Shown here one piece after another: positions 25,951 through 34,493 of a stretch of DNA of 64,000 nucleotides. Under the pieces are notes generated by a model, which did not search any database, was not told where the DNA came from, and was given only the letters and a program-made list of their open reading frames with translations. This DNA is from JAEYXS01 sp943367715 (GTDB taxonomy: Bacteria; Verrucomicrobiota; Verrucomicrobiia; Limisphaerales; JAEYXS01): assembly GCA_943367715.1 (NCBI GenBank), contig CALRJY020000004.1, forward strand, positions 1 to 64,000, given 5' to 3'. The translations under genes were made by a program, and so were the position numbers. Within the stretch, counting starts at the first letter, position 1. Each line of letters opens with the position of its first letter.

Positions 25951-28896
25951 CTATTGGGGAAGATTGAAATATTCCTTTAAAGGTTTCAAGCAATTCCCCT
26001 GTTCATACCCCCGTTGAATGATTTCTTCTGGAACATCTTTGACATGCACCACGGCCAGCGACTCCAACTCCTTCGAGTTGTTCAACAACTCTTTGATCTG
26101 GTCCGCTTCATACCAAACGCTGATCAGTCTATAAGTGAAATCAACCAGCCGCACCTCTTTCAAAGTGCTCAACGTTTCAAATCCGCGAACCTGCTCAAGC
26201 CCAGTGCATCCCGCCAGATTCAGCCGTTGCAACTTTCTGGCCTCCTTAAGCTGTCGGATATCAAGCAGCCCTTCACACTTCTCCAGAGTCAAGCTCTCCA
26301 GCTCAGGCAGCTTCTCTATCCCCTTCAGATCTCTGAGCTTCGCGCTGGTTATCTCCAGAAACTTCAACGTCTTTAATCCGGCCAAAGGCTCCAGATTCTC
26401 CAGCCAGTCCAGCGGGGTCAGCGCCAACTGCACAAGTGCTGGTAAATCATATAAGGCACCCAGCTCATTGATCGATTTGCAACTCATCAGCAAGAGATAC
26501 TTTAACCCCGCCAGATTTCTCAGGCCCGTCAGGTCACGGAGTTTGGGACACCCGAGTATAAACAGCATTTCCAGCGCAGACGCTCCACGCAAACCAGCCA
26601 GGTCTTTGAGTTCCTTGCAGTTAAAAATTCTCACTTCGTTCAGTTTGGTAGCGGAATTTAGCGCATCGATCTGCTCTAATTTCTCTGAATCCTGGATCTC
26701 AAGCTTTTCCAGATTTTCCGCCTTGCCCAGCCCCGCAACATTTTCCAAGCGCCAGCAGCCATTGATCTCCACCCGCTCCAGCTTGGTGCAGTTCATCAGT
26801 CCATTCACATTTTTCAAGTGCAGGCATTTGGACAGTTTTAGTTTTCTCAGGCCGGTCAATGCCTCCATTCCATCCAGGTTCAGCAGTCGGTTGCACCCTT
26901 CCAATTCTAATCTCTGCAAGTTTTTCAAACTCGCCAGCACCCTGGCATCGGACAGGGGTTTGCAGTCGCTGATAAACAGTGTCTCCAAATTGTCGAGGCA
27001 TCGCAGCTCGTCGAAATTATCCAGCTCATGACACCCTGAGAACGACAACGACTGCAGCTTTTTAGCCCCTTTCAAGCCATTCAAGTTTTTCAGGCTGCGA
27101 CATCCCCCCATGTAAAACGTCTTGAGCGAACACATTCTCGTCAGACCATCGATGCTCTTCAGCAAAGGGCAATTGATGGCATTCAGTTCCTGGATGTGTC
27201 TTAAAGCTCTTAACCCATCCAGTGATTCAAGCGCGGCACAGTCCTCCACCTTCAGCACTTGCAGCTTGCGCATCTGGCTCAACGCTCCAACTGATTTTAT
27301 TCTCGTTTCACTTAAGTCCAATGATCTCATGTCGGTCAAACCGGACAACGGCTCGATATCCTCCAAAAGTTTGCAGCCAGACAACCTCAAACTCTGTATT
27401 TTCAGCAGCCCATGCAAGGCGGAGATATCTGCGAGTCTTTCACAGCGTTCCATCTCCAAACTCCTCAAATCCTTCAGTCCACCTAGGACCTTTAGCTCAG
27501 TGAGCAGACCGCACGAAGCATGCAATTTTCTCAGCCGTTTCAGCCGTTTTAACGAATTGGCGTTCTTCACTGTTCTACTTCTCCATACGTGCAACTCTTC
27601 CAGCTTCGTCATACGACTTGTCAGTTTGGCATCAAACTCCTCTGCTATCGGTGTAGCGAATCGTTTCAGGCGGGTCAAACCGGCCAGAACCTCTGTGCCC
27701 TGCATCAAATCCCATCCCCCGCCCTCACGCACTGGATGCCCGCACTCTTTCAAGTCCAACACTCGCAAATTAAACAAATCACCCAGCGGTTTAACGCTCC
27801 GCAATGACAAGCAGCCATCCAAATTCAGCACCCGCAACTGCGACATGCCCCGCAACCCTTCAACGTCCTCCAAAGCGGAACAATTGGAGAGAATCAGCCT
27901 CCGCAACCCTCTCAATCCCCGCAATCCATTCACTTCTTTCAACTTATGACAGGATCCCAGCTTCAACTCTTTCAACGCTTGCAGACTCTGCAGGCCATCT
28001 AGGCTCGTCAGCTCCATGCAATCGCTCAGATCCAGCCGTTCCAGCTTGGTCAAAGCCCCGAGATGACTGACATTCTTCAGTTTGCCATGCTTGACGCGGA
28101 GGCTTCTAAGCTCTTTCAGACCCGCCAGTTCACGCGTGTCTTCCATCCATTCCAAGGAAGAAAGCTTCAGCTCGCGCAAAGCTGTAAGATGCTTCAAAAA
28201 AGTCAGGTTTTGCAACCTGTCACAGAATCCCAGAGAAAGACGCGTTAACTCCCTTAGTTTGCCCAACACCGCAAAATCCTCAATTCCGGCAGACACCGTG
28301 ATATCGAGTTCCCGCAAGTGCTTGAGTCGGCGCAAAGCTTCCAAACTCACGAATTTATCACAAGAGTACAGCTCGAGCTTCTCCAGTTTTCGCAATGAAC
28401 AGAGCGGTTCCAGGTCATCCACCCAACCGCAGTTATTCAACGTCAGCTCCCGCAACTTCGACAGTCCCCGGAGTAACGCAGTAAAACCGGTCACCGCGCT
28501 TTGGCCATTCATCGTCAGCAGGTCTATCCCTGTCAAATCAAGTGAACTTAACTCTTTCAAAGTACCAAGCGCAGTGACATCTACCGGCATCTGATAGGCG
28601 TTAAAGGACAGGCTGAGTTTTTTCAAATGCCCCATCCCTCGCAACGGCTCTAAGGTTTTGATTTCAGGCAACGGACGCCCGCCACTCCAACTGCCATTCT
28701 CATCTTGAGGCAACCAGCCCAAGCGCAACTCTTCGAGCTGTGTCAGTTCCTTGATCTCTTGTGGTATCTCCGCCAACCCCAAATCCCCCAATTCCAATAC
28801 CTTCGCGTTTCTCCGCTTGGCCGAGGCGATCCGCCGTCTGGCTTTTTCTAATGCTTGTGCAAATTCTTCCGGTTTTCTTTCTTCAAAAAAACTCAT
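25951..28896 (-). CDS. Very large leucine-rich-repeat protein
   Basis: 981 residues made of roughly three dozen repeats of about 23 residues of the form 'L..L..L.L..C..L..l.gL..L..L', with Cys often at the asparagine-ladder position, as in cysteine-containing repeats. The N-terminus (EEFAQALEKARRRIASAKRRNAKVLELGDLGLAEIPQEI) is like the cap of bacterial Roco and LRR proteins, but no Roc GTPase, kinase or enzyme domain follows. No signal peptide is present, so it is probably cytoplasmic and works as a binding scaffold. The DNA is richer in A and T than its surroundings. It is followed by the mfd gene on the same strand. Confidence 0.85.
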   Translation of the reverse strand: MSFFEERKPEEFAQALEKARRRIASAKRRNAKVLELGDLGLAEIPQEIKELTQLEELRLGWLPQDENGSWSGGRPLPEIKTLEPLRGMGHLKKLSLSFNAYQMPVDVTALGTLKELSSLDLTGIDLLTMNGQSAVTGFTALLRGLSKLRELTLNNCGWVDDLEPLCSLRKLEKLELYSCDKFVSLEALRRLKHLRELDITVSAGIEDFAVLGKLRELTRLSLGFCDRLQNLTFLKHLTALRELKLSSLEWMEDTRELAGLKELRSLRVKHGKLKNVSHLGALTKLERLDLSDCMELTSLDGLQSLQALKELKLGSCHKLKEVNGLRGLRGLRRLILSNCSALEDVEGLRGMSQLRVLNLDGCLSLRSVKPLGDLFNLRVLDLKECGHPVREGGGWDLMQGTEVLAGLTRLKRFATPIAEEFDAKLTSRMTKLEELHVWRSRTVKNANSLKRLKRLRKLHASCGLLTELKVLGGLKDLRSLEMERCERLADISALHGLLKIQSLRLSGCKLLEDIEPLSGLTDMRSLDLSETRIKSVGALSQMRKLQVLKVEDCAALESLDGLRALRHIQELNAINCPLLKSIDGLTRMCSLKTFYMGGCRSLKNLNGLKGAKKLQSLSFSGCHELDNFDELRCLDNLETLFISDCKPLSDARVLASLKNLQRLELEGCNRLLNLDGMEALTGLRKLKLSKCLHLKNVNGLMNCTKLERVEINGCWRLENVAGLGKAENLEKLEIQDSEKLEQIDALNSATKLNEVRIFNCKELKDLAGLRGASALEMLFILGCPKLRDLTGLRNLAGLKYLLLMSCKSINELGALYDLPALVQLALTPLDWLENLEPLAGLKTLKFLEITSAKLRDLKGIEKLPELESLTLEKCEGLLDIRQLKEARKLQRLNLAGCTGLEQVRGFETLSTLKEVRLVDFTYRLISVWYEADQIKELLNNSKELESLAVVHVKDVPEEIIQRGYEQGNCLKPLKEYFNLPQ

Positions 28897-29215
28897 GAGC
28901 TAAGCGGGGTTGCGTGGTGATTTGATTTCCTTCGCGGCACGCTCGCATTCACTCGAACAAATTTCAACATCCGAATGAAATAAAATGGATTACACCCAAT
29001 AAATACCGGCTCAAAACCACACTTGCCGCCCGCGCAAAAATCGCTACTATTGGGCGCAGGAGAAATTTTCCCATCACCGGTCTCTCAGTGTGGCAATCGC
29101 CCGCAAAGTCATTCACCTCCCATCACCGGAATCACTACTGGAACCTTACACCAAACAGCCGACAGCAATCACACCGCTGTGCGTTGCTGCCGGCTATTGT
29201 CGTCTACCGAATCCC
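28897..29215. other. Intergenic stretch of about 320 bases
   Basis: No gene. CCCATCACCGG occurs twice (near 29071 and 29131). The stretch should hold the promoter of the leucine-rich-repeat gene near its left end and the end of the DUF5069 transcript at its right end. Confidence 0.4.
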
Positions 29216-29680
29216 TTACGCCTTCCCGCCGAACGAGCAGTGATCATCCAGGTCCAGCGCATCCGCCCACGTGCGCACATCCTCACGTGTCTTCGTGTAC
29301 TTGCCCACGTACTCGGCAAAGAACCCAAACGTCTCGGCATCACTATCCGGCCCGCGATGATCCTGATGATCGCTCCACAGCGCGATCTCGTAAGCCAGGC
29401 GCTTGTGCTTCGCATTCGCCTCGATCCACGCGAGGATCTCGCCATCGCCCTTCCCGGCTTCCAGTTCGGCCTTCAGCGCCACCGGATCGATACCCACGTA
29501 GTTCACGAAATGCTGATCCAACGGGCAGTTGTAATGATACTCGCCGTTCTTCCCCGCGATGGTCGCGCGCCCTTTGTCCAGCATACGCGGCAAGATGGCG
29601 TAGTTGCCCAGGCGGCAGCGCATGCTGCGTGGGGGACGTTGGGTCAGGTCTGGGGCATTCACTGTAACTGTATTGCTCAT
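29216..29680 (-). CDS. DUF5069 domain protein
   Basis: 154 residues. The start 'APDLTQRPPRSMRCRLGNYAILPRMLDKGRA' and 'FVNYVGIDPVALKAELEAGKGDGEILAWIE' match the DUF5069 family, whose function is unknown. The protein is soluble and has no signal peptide. It lies directly downstream of the Rrf2 regulator on the same strand. A 21-base palindrome 34 bases before its start matches one before the regulator, so it is likely the main target of that regulator. Confidence 0.82.
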   Translation of the reverse strand: MSNTVTVNAPDLTQRPPRSMRCRLGNYAILPRMLDKGRATIAGKNGEYHYNCPLDQHFVNYVGIDPVALKAELEAGKGDGEILAWIEANAKHKRLAYEIALWSDHQDHRGPDSDAETFGFFAEYVGKYTKTREDVRTWADALDLDDHCSFGGKA

Positions 29681-29713
29681 GGTAGTTTCAGGTTTTATTC
29701 TCGTTGTTTTTAA

Positions 29714-29734
29714 TTGTTACTTTGTAAGTAACAA
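29714..29734. promoter_or_regulatory. Probable Rrf2 operator before the DUF5069 gene
   Basis: A perfect nine-base inverted repeat (TTGTTACTT at 29714-29722, AAGTAACAA at 29726-29734) around TGT. It shares TGTTACT...AGTAACA with the operator at 30174. Confidence 0.7.
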
Positions 29735-29751
29735 ATTTCTTTAAAAAAATT

Positions 29752-30171
29752 TCAACTGCGTTTCAGATCAGCAATGACTTCCGCCAAGGTAATCCCTTTC
29801 AGCGTTTTTTCCACTGACGCCTGCGCCTTCCCCTGCACGTCTTCCAACGACGACTTGATCCGGCAACTGATGATGCACGCCTTCTGCTCCGGATATTGAT
29901 GGATCGCAAACGCCTTCGGCGCCTCCACCGCCCGGTAGATATCCAATAGTGAAATCTTCTCCGCCGGGCGCGCCAACCGGCACGTCCCGCCCTTCCCCGT
30001 CGCCGTATTCACCAAGCCCGCCTTCGAGAGTTTCGCCATCACCCGCCGCACAAAGCTCGGGCTCGTATTCACACTCCCCGCCAGATCCGTCGACGTGAGA
30101 TCTCCCCCGCACTTATAACCAAGCCCAGCGAGGAGATGCACCGCGATCGAGAACTGCGTGTTCAGCGCCAT
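29752..30171 (-). CDS. Rrf2 family transcriptional regulator
   Basis: 139 residues. The N-terminal winged helix is clear (FSIAVHLLAGLGYK...TSTDLAGSVNTSPSFVRRVMAKLSKAGLV, then 'GKGGTCRLAR'). The C-terminal half holds two Cys in 'KACIISCRIK'; the third Cys of iron-sulfur Rrf2 proteins such as IscR is not in the usual place, so redox or small-molecule sensing is possible, but the ligand is unknown. A palindrome immediately before its ATG suggests autoregulation. Confidence 0.88.
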   Translation of the reverse strand: MALNTQFSIAVHLLAGLGYKCGGDLTSTDLAGSVNTSPSFVRRVMAKLSKAGLVNTATGKGGTCRLARPAEKISLLDIYRAVEAPKAFAIHQYPEQKACIISCRIKSSLEDVQGKAQASVEKTLKGITLAEVIADLKRS

Positions 30172-30173
30172 TA

Positions 30174-30194
30174 CTGTTACTTTAATAGTAACAG
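30174..30194. promoter_or_regulatory. Probable Rrf2 operator, autoregulatory
   Basis: CTGTTACT (30174-30181), five bases, AGTAACAG (30187-30194), three bases from the start codon of the Rrf2 gene. The total span of 21 bases and the arms match the site at 29714. Confidence 0.7.
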
Positions 30195-30249
30195 AATAAA
30201 ACGCAAATGAAAATCTCCAACCCTATCCCAAGCATCCAATGTCACCGCC

Positions 30250-31080
30250 TCATTCCAACCACACCGTCGTCCCCGTCCACAATTCTTCCAACCCCTTCAC
30301 ACTCCACACCTCTCTCCCCACGGATGGATCACCGATGATCGGCAGGCCATCACTTGTGAAACCAAAGATCACCACCGCATGACTGAACCCCACCGTCCAC
30401 CCCCACTGCTCTTCATAACGCGGCTCCCGATCCGCCACCGACTGTCGCAAATGGCGGAATAATAACGCTGGCAAGTGCGAGCCCGTTTTTAGGTCTGCCA
30501 CCGTTAATTTGCCTACCTTCACCTGCTTCCCATTGCTCCGCGCCTTGATATCCAACCCCCGTGCCGTCCCGCCCAGTGACGTTCCATCTTTCCGCGTGTA
30601 GCACAGATCGATCATTTCCCCCTCCGTCGCCTTGATCCCATGCTTCCCCAGCAGCGTGGCTGCCGAGGCCGCGCTGCATGTTGCCGGATTCGTCTGCCGG
30701 CACACCTCGCCCGACCACACGTTCTTGCTGCGCGGCGTCCGCCCATTCACCATTTTGAAAAGCGGTAGCAAGGAAACCGCCACCAGCACCAGGCTCAATA
30801 TCGCCCGTCGCCAAAACGGTAATTTCACATCGCGCAAGAAGATGCCTGCGCCAAAGGCCACCAACGGTATCTGCCACTCCGCCGCAAACGGCAGCATCTT
30901 CGGCGGAAACAAGGCGACTACCCACACCGAGTCATACGCCCACTGAAAGAAAGCCAACCCCAACAGCAAAGACACCGTCACCCCCACCATGCATTGATTC
31001 CACGTCCACCCGCGCGCCACCCGGTAGCCCGCGAAAATCATGGCTACCATCAAAACCACCAATATGGAAATGCCCAACAT
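30250..31080 (-). CDS. Membrane-anchored C39-like cysteine peptidase
   Basis: 276 residues. Four hydrophobic helices fill residues 1-110. The papain-like domain follows, with a probable nucleophile C135 in 'NPATCSAASAATLL', H234 in 'GFSHAVVIFGF' and D251 in 'IIGDPSVG'. This is the C39 layout seen in bacteriocin-leader peptidases, but without a transporter ATPase domain. The peptidase end would lie after the last helix; its side of the membrane is not clear. The substrate is unknown. No precursor peptide was found nearby. Confidence 0.75.
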   Translation of the reverse strand: MLGISILVVLMVAMIFAGYRVARGWTWNQCMVGVTVSLLLGLAFFQWAYDSVWVVALFPPKMLPFAAEWQIPLVAFGAGIFLRDVKLPFWRRAILSLVLVAVSLLPLFKMVNGRTPRSKNVWSGEVCRQTNPATCSAASAATLLGKHGIKATEGEMIDLCYTRKDGTSLGGTARGLDIKARSNGKQVKVGKLTVADLKTGSHLPALLFRHLRQSVADREPRYEEQWGWTVGFSHAVVIFGFTSDGLPIIGDPSVGREVWSVKGLEELWTGTTVWLE

Positions 31081-31170
31081 CGCTTTTGGAGATTAATCGC
31101 CACCCTCACCTTGATTGCACATGCTATGCATTCTCAAACCTCGCCTTACATCAACGATTCCGCAAATACC

Positions 31171-31650
31171 TCAATCCACCTTCAACATGGAAATGCACAA
31201 GTCATTCGTCGTGGCCGCCTGTTGCTCGGCAAAATAGAGTTTGTTGTTCAAAAGCAGATAGTAGCCTGGCAGTTCGCCATTTCTGTCCACCGAAACCGAC
31301 CACTGGCTTCCTTCGCTTTTATAAAGCAACGTGTAGTCTTTTGGTAGCAAACCCATCGCATAGGGCAACAACTCCGTCAGATTTGTCGCTGTCCGGTTAA
31401 AGTCGGTCTGAAACATACCCTGAGCCAGTTGAATCCGAATAAGGTCAGTTCGGAGCCTGCCTCCTAAGCAATGATGGTGAGGACGTGAAAGCCAATTAAA
31501 AATACTGTTTTCATTCAGATGGCCGCAACTCCACCTAGGAACTGTTACCCGCTCATGGATATGCACCGTCCCAATTACTCCCACCAACACTACCGCTAGC
31601 AACACTCCGATCTCTTTTGTTCCGGTTTTCATAAACCGCCTCTTTTTCAA
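31171..31650 (-). CDS. Hypothetical protein with one N-terminal membrane helix
   Basis: 159 residues (153 if the ATG at 31632 is used). One hydrophobic segment at about 12-30, then a soluble domain with 'YLLLNNKLYFAEQQAATTNDLCISMLKVD' at the end. The family is not recognised. It lies 90 bases upstream of the C39-like gene on the same strand; a link is possible but not shown. Confidence 0.55.
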   Translation of the reverse strand: MKKRRFMKTGTKEIGVLLAVVLVGVIGTVHIHERVTVPRWSCGHLNENSIFNWLSRPHHHCLGGRLRTDLIRIQLAQGMFQTDFNRTATNLTELLPYAMGLLPKDYTLLYKSEGSQWSVSVDRNGELPGYYLLLNNKLYFAEQQAATTNDLCISMLKVD

Positions 31651-31697
31651 AACATTTCAGCGTGGTGTATGGCCATTGCTCATTCCTTCGTCATTCG

Positions 31698-32153
31698 TCA
31701 TTTCTCCTTCTTCCCCTCCTTCGCCTCCATCTTCTCCTTGTGCTCGATGAGCGCCCCCAGCTTCGCCGTATCGCCGAAGAGCATCAGATAACCGCAACGT
31801 CCGCACATCCGCGCCCGTGTCTCCACATTGCTGTCCTTCAACGTCCAGAACTTCGTTTTCTTAGGCACGAAATAGCTGCGGCCTGTGCTCTCCATGCGCC
31901 CTTCCACCATCTCATCGTGATTACACGCCGGGCAGACCAGCTCCACTTTCACCAGTTCCTTCTCACTCGGATGCACCTCCACCACCGCATCCAGGTCCGC
32001 TTTCAGGAAGCGCGTGGAATCCCCCACCTTGCGATACGTGATCTTCCCATCCTGCATCCAGCGATAGAGCGTCGGCTCGCTGATGGAGAGGTATTCCGCC
32101 GCTTCCTTGATGGAAAACCATTTCGGACTGGTGGCTTCTTCTGGCGTGCTCAT
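31698..32153 (-). CDS. Helix-turn-helix (MerR/excisionase-like) and zinc-ribbon protein
   Basis: 151 residues from the ATG at 32153 (an ATG at 32162 is in frame). Residues 11-55 are the excisionase-type DNA-binding domain ('FSIKEAAEYLSISEPTLYRWMQDGKITYRKVGDSTRF'). A zinc ribbon follows, with C74-P-A-C77 and C117-G-R-C120. The C-terminal tail is rich in Lys and Glu. The gene is divergent from a large membrane protein gene, and the shared intergenic region holds five phased copies of ATGATA, probably its own operator. Confidence 0.78.
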   Translation of the reverse strand: MSTPEEATSPKWFSIKEAAEYLSISEPTLYRWMQDGKITYRKVGDSTRFLKADLDAVVEVHPSEKELVKVELVCPACNHDEMVEGRMESTGRSYFVPKKTKFWTLKDSNVETRARMCGRCGYLMLFGDTAKLGALIEHKEKMEAKEGKKEK

Positions 32154-32156
32154 TTT

Positions 32157-32243
32157 TATCATTAACTATCATAAAACAGAAAAAATCAACTATTTTGATA
32201 AAAAAGTATTTACAATGATAGTAAATGATAGTAATTGATATCA
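32157..32243. promoter_or_regulatory. Phased ATGATA repeats in the divergent promoter region
   Basis: TATCAT at 32157 and 32167 (10 bases apart) on one side, and AATGATAGTA at 32214 and 32224 with ATTGATATCA at 32234 (again 10 bases apart) on the other. The two groups are inverted relative to each other. Ten-base phasing puts all copies on one face of the DNA. Confidence 0.6.
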
Positions 32244-32267
32244 AGACAACCAACCAAGGAACACTCT

Positions 32268-34022
32268 ATGAACGCTGAAAACTCCCCTTCAGATGGTTCG
32301 CAGAAAGCCCCAGAGCAATCGACCGGCGCGGTCTTGGATCCCCTTTCCATAATCCCACCCCGGCCGGATATCCCCTGGTGGGGCCGCCATCACAACCTCA
32401 CCGATCTCTTCATGAGCATCCCGTGGCGACGTCTCTTCAGCTTGATAATCGATAGCAATCCGTTCTTCCTCCTGAGCGCCCTTTTCATGCTGCAGGGCAT
32501 CTACATGGTCTCCGTCGATCCGCAGATGCTTGGTCAGGAGCAATCCCAGCTCGCCTTCAATTTCAGCTCCTTGCAGGTCTATGAACTTCTGCTCGTCCTG
32601 ACGGCCTTGTTCCTCGCGCGTCGTAAGCTCTGGCACGATACCGCCCTGCTCTTTTGGTTGGAGAACCTGTTCGTCTTCATCCCCTTCATCCTCATCAGCC
32701 AGGCCTCGATGATGGAGAACCGTCTGGTCTGGACCGGCTCGCTCTGTGCCGCCGCCACTATCTTCACGCTGCTCCGCTTTAGCAGCCTGAAGCTTTATCT
32801 ACGGCCTTTGAACTTTCCCGGTGCCGGATTGGCCTTGGGCAGCGTGCTGTTGTTGACCAATCTCGCACTGCCTCTTCACTTCCGCGCCGTGATCGGAGAG
32901 AACAGCCAGGCTTGGACCGAGCTTAGCCCCTTGCTCTGGCGCTGGTTCATGCCCGTGCTGTTCCTCAGCTTGCTGGCATTTCCGGCGGGTGAAAACCTAT
33001 TCGACCGCTCCTTTGCCCGTCGTGGCACGCCATTCGCCGCCGCCATCCTTTGGATTCTTGCCACCACGGTGCACCTGCGCTCCGTGGATTATCTGGATGG
33101 CATCCGCTTCCGCCTATCCATCCTGGCACCGCTGCTCTGCGCGTTCGCCTGGGTTTACCATCTGCGTCTGGTGAATTTCCTCCAGCACGCGGATGATTGG
33201 CGCAACCGCACCTTGCTTCTCCCGATCCTCGCGACCATTGCCGCCATCCCCTATGACTTGCGCCTCTTCCTCATCTTGACCGGCATCAACTGCGCCATAT
33301 TCGCCTGGAAAACGCTGGTGCAGCATAACCAAACGGCCAAGGAATATCTCTTCGCTTCGCTGACCGCGCTCCTCGCCGCCATGCCGCATGATCTGGGTTA
33401 CCGTTTCATCCCGGATTTCAGCCGCGAAAAAATCGTCCTACTGGCCATCGGTGCCTACCTGTTTCTGCAAGCCTGCCGCATCCGCATTCCGCGAGGTGCC
33501 CTGACCGGCTCCGCCATCACCGGAGCCGCGTCCCTTTACCTGTTCTCTCACTACGACTATGTCGAACCGCTCGCGCTGCAGAACGCGCTGCTCTTCGGCC
33601 TCGCGCACAGCCTCTTCTGGACGGGCGAGCGCAGCACCTTCGCGAATGCCGTGTGGAAAGCCTTCGCCATCGCCCTGCCCATCCACTCTTTTGCCTGGGG
33701 TTACATCGCCGGTCTGGATGCCGCGTTGATGATTTCGCTGGCGAGCCTCTTCATCGGCGGCATCTGCCTCCTCGCTCGTCTGTTCCACGGCGAATGGCCC
33801 AGCAAGGCGATCGCTGCCACGGCTCTTTGCAATCTCTGCACCGTGGCCATCAACCACACCATTGATATCCTCCGTATCACGCCCACCGGCTACCTCGTTG
33901 TGCTCGGGGCGTTCGTCTTCTTCGCCAGCGGCATCGCCTATGCGCTCACTCGCGATCGCTGGCACAAACCTCAGCACCACCACGGCCCCGGAACATTGCC
34001 CGTGGCTCCACAAGCCCACTGA
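32268..34022 (+). CDS. Large polytopic membrane protein, function unknown
   Basis: 584 residues from the ATG at 32268, which has AGGA eight bases upstream. The first 45 residues are soluble and Pro-rich. About 16-18 hydrophobic helices follow from residue 65 to 570, and the tail is His-rich ('HKPQHHHGPG'). There is no sugar-transferase or transporter signature that I recognise. It may be co-regulated with the divergent HTH/zinc gene through the phased repeats. Confidence 0.75.
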   Translation: MNAENSPSDGSQKAPEQSTGAVLDPLSIIPPRPDIPWWGRHHNLTDLFMSIPWRRLFSLIIDSNPFFLLSALFMLQGIYMVSVDPQMLGQEQSQLAFNFSSLQVYELLLVLTALFLARRKLWHDTALLFWLENLFVFIPFILISQASMMENRLVWTGSLCAAATIFTLLRFSSLKLYLRPLNFPGAGLALGSVLLLTNLALPLHFRAVIGENSQAWTELSPLLWRWFMPVLFLSLLAFPAGENLFDRSFARRGTPFAAAILWILATTVHLRSVDYLDGIRFRLSILAPLLCAFAWVYHLRLVNFLQHADDWRNRTLLLPILATIAAIPYDLRLFLILTGINCAIFAWKTLVQHNQTAKEYLFASLTALLAAMPHDLGYRFIPDFSREKIVLLAIGAYLFLQACRIRIPRGALTGSAITGAASLYLFSHYDYVEPLALQNALLFGLAHSLFWTGERSTFANAVWKAFAIALPIHSFAWGYIAGLDAALMISLASLFIGGICLLARLFHGEWPSKAIAATALCNLCTVAINHTIDILRITPTGYLVVLGAFVFFASGIAYALTRDRWHKPQHHHGPGTLPVAPQAH

Positions 34023-34219
34023 GGTTTTACCAAAGCATTTATGCACATCTTCCTGCAGGAGAACGCGGTTGGAACCGGCACCTTCAAACGTCGTCTGGGT
34101 GGACGCCGCTTGACCGTGCCGGCAACTTCCAAAACAACCCCGGGATCGTACATGGGGCCTAGTGACTACCGCCACCAGCCGGTCTCCTGCAGAATTTCTT
34201 TTTGGGTGGGGAGCCCAAG

Positions 34220-34289
34220 TGCCCGTCGGAAACATTCATCGCTGCGGAGAACGCTGTCGGAACAGCGTCCCGCAAGTTTCCGACGGGCA
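34220..34289. repeat. Nested 70-base palindrome
   Basis: Outer arms TGCCCGTCGGAAAC (34220-34233) and GTTTCCGACGGGCA (34276-34289) are perfect complements. Inside, ACGCTGT (34251-34257) pairs with ACAGCGT (34262-34268), and GCGG (34244) with CCGC (34270). Confidence 0.65.
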
Positions 34290-34328
34290 TAAATTTTTCG
34301 CAGGACAAATCAACGCGTTAAGCGTCTT

Positions 34329-34354
34329 GGAGCGTGGCCGTCCCGGCCACAGCA
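34329..34354. repeat. GGAGC-hairpin-AGCA repeat, third copy
   Basis: GGAGC, GTGGCCG, loop TCC, CGGCCAC, AGCA. It is inverted relative to the copy at 34462; the two differ at one base. Confidence 0.7.
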
Positions 34355-34461
34355 AGGCACCTAAGCAAAGGTGGGCCGATTTCGCCAATAGTTCTCTCGC
34401 TCGAAATGAAACCTTTTGTGATCTGCCCTCCGCTTTCTGTTAGCCAACTATTTTCGCAGCT

Positions 34462-34487
34462 TGCTGTGGCCGAGACGGCCACGCTCC
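34462..34487. repeat. GGAGC-hairpin-AGCA repeat, fourth copy (inverted)
   Basis: Read on the minus strand: GGAGC, GTGGCCG, loop TCT, CGGCCAC, AGCA. With the copy at 34329 it forms an inverted pair with 107 bases between; it ends seven bases before the stop of the transglutaminase gene. Confidence 0.7.
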
Positions 34488-34493
34488 ACCCGT

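Larger units (their letters stand above)
34023..34493. other. Gene-free stretch of about 470 bases with palindromes
   Basis: No gene. It contains the nested palindrome at 34220, two inverted copies of the GGAGC-hairpin-AGCA repeat (34329 and 34462), and a GGAACCGGCAC / GTGCCGG pair near 34073-34125. Confidence 0.5.
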
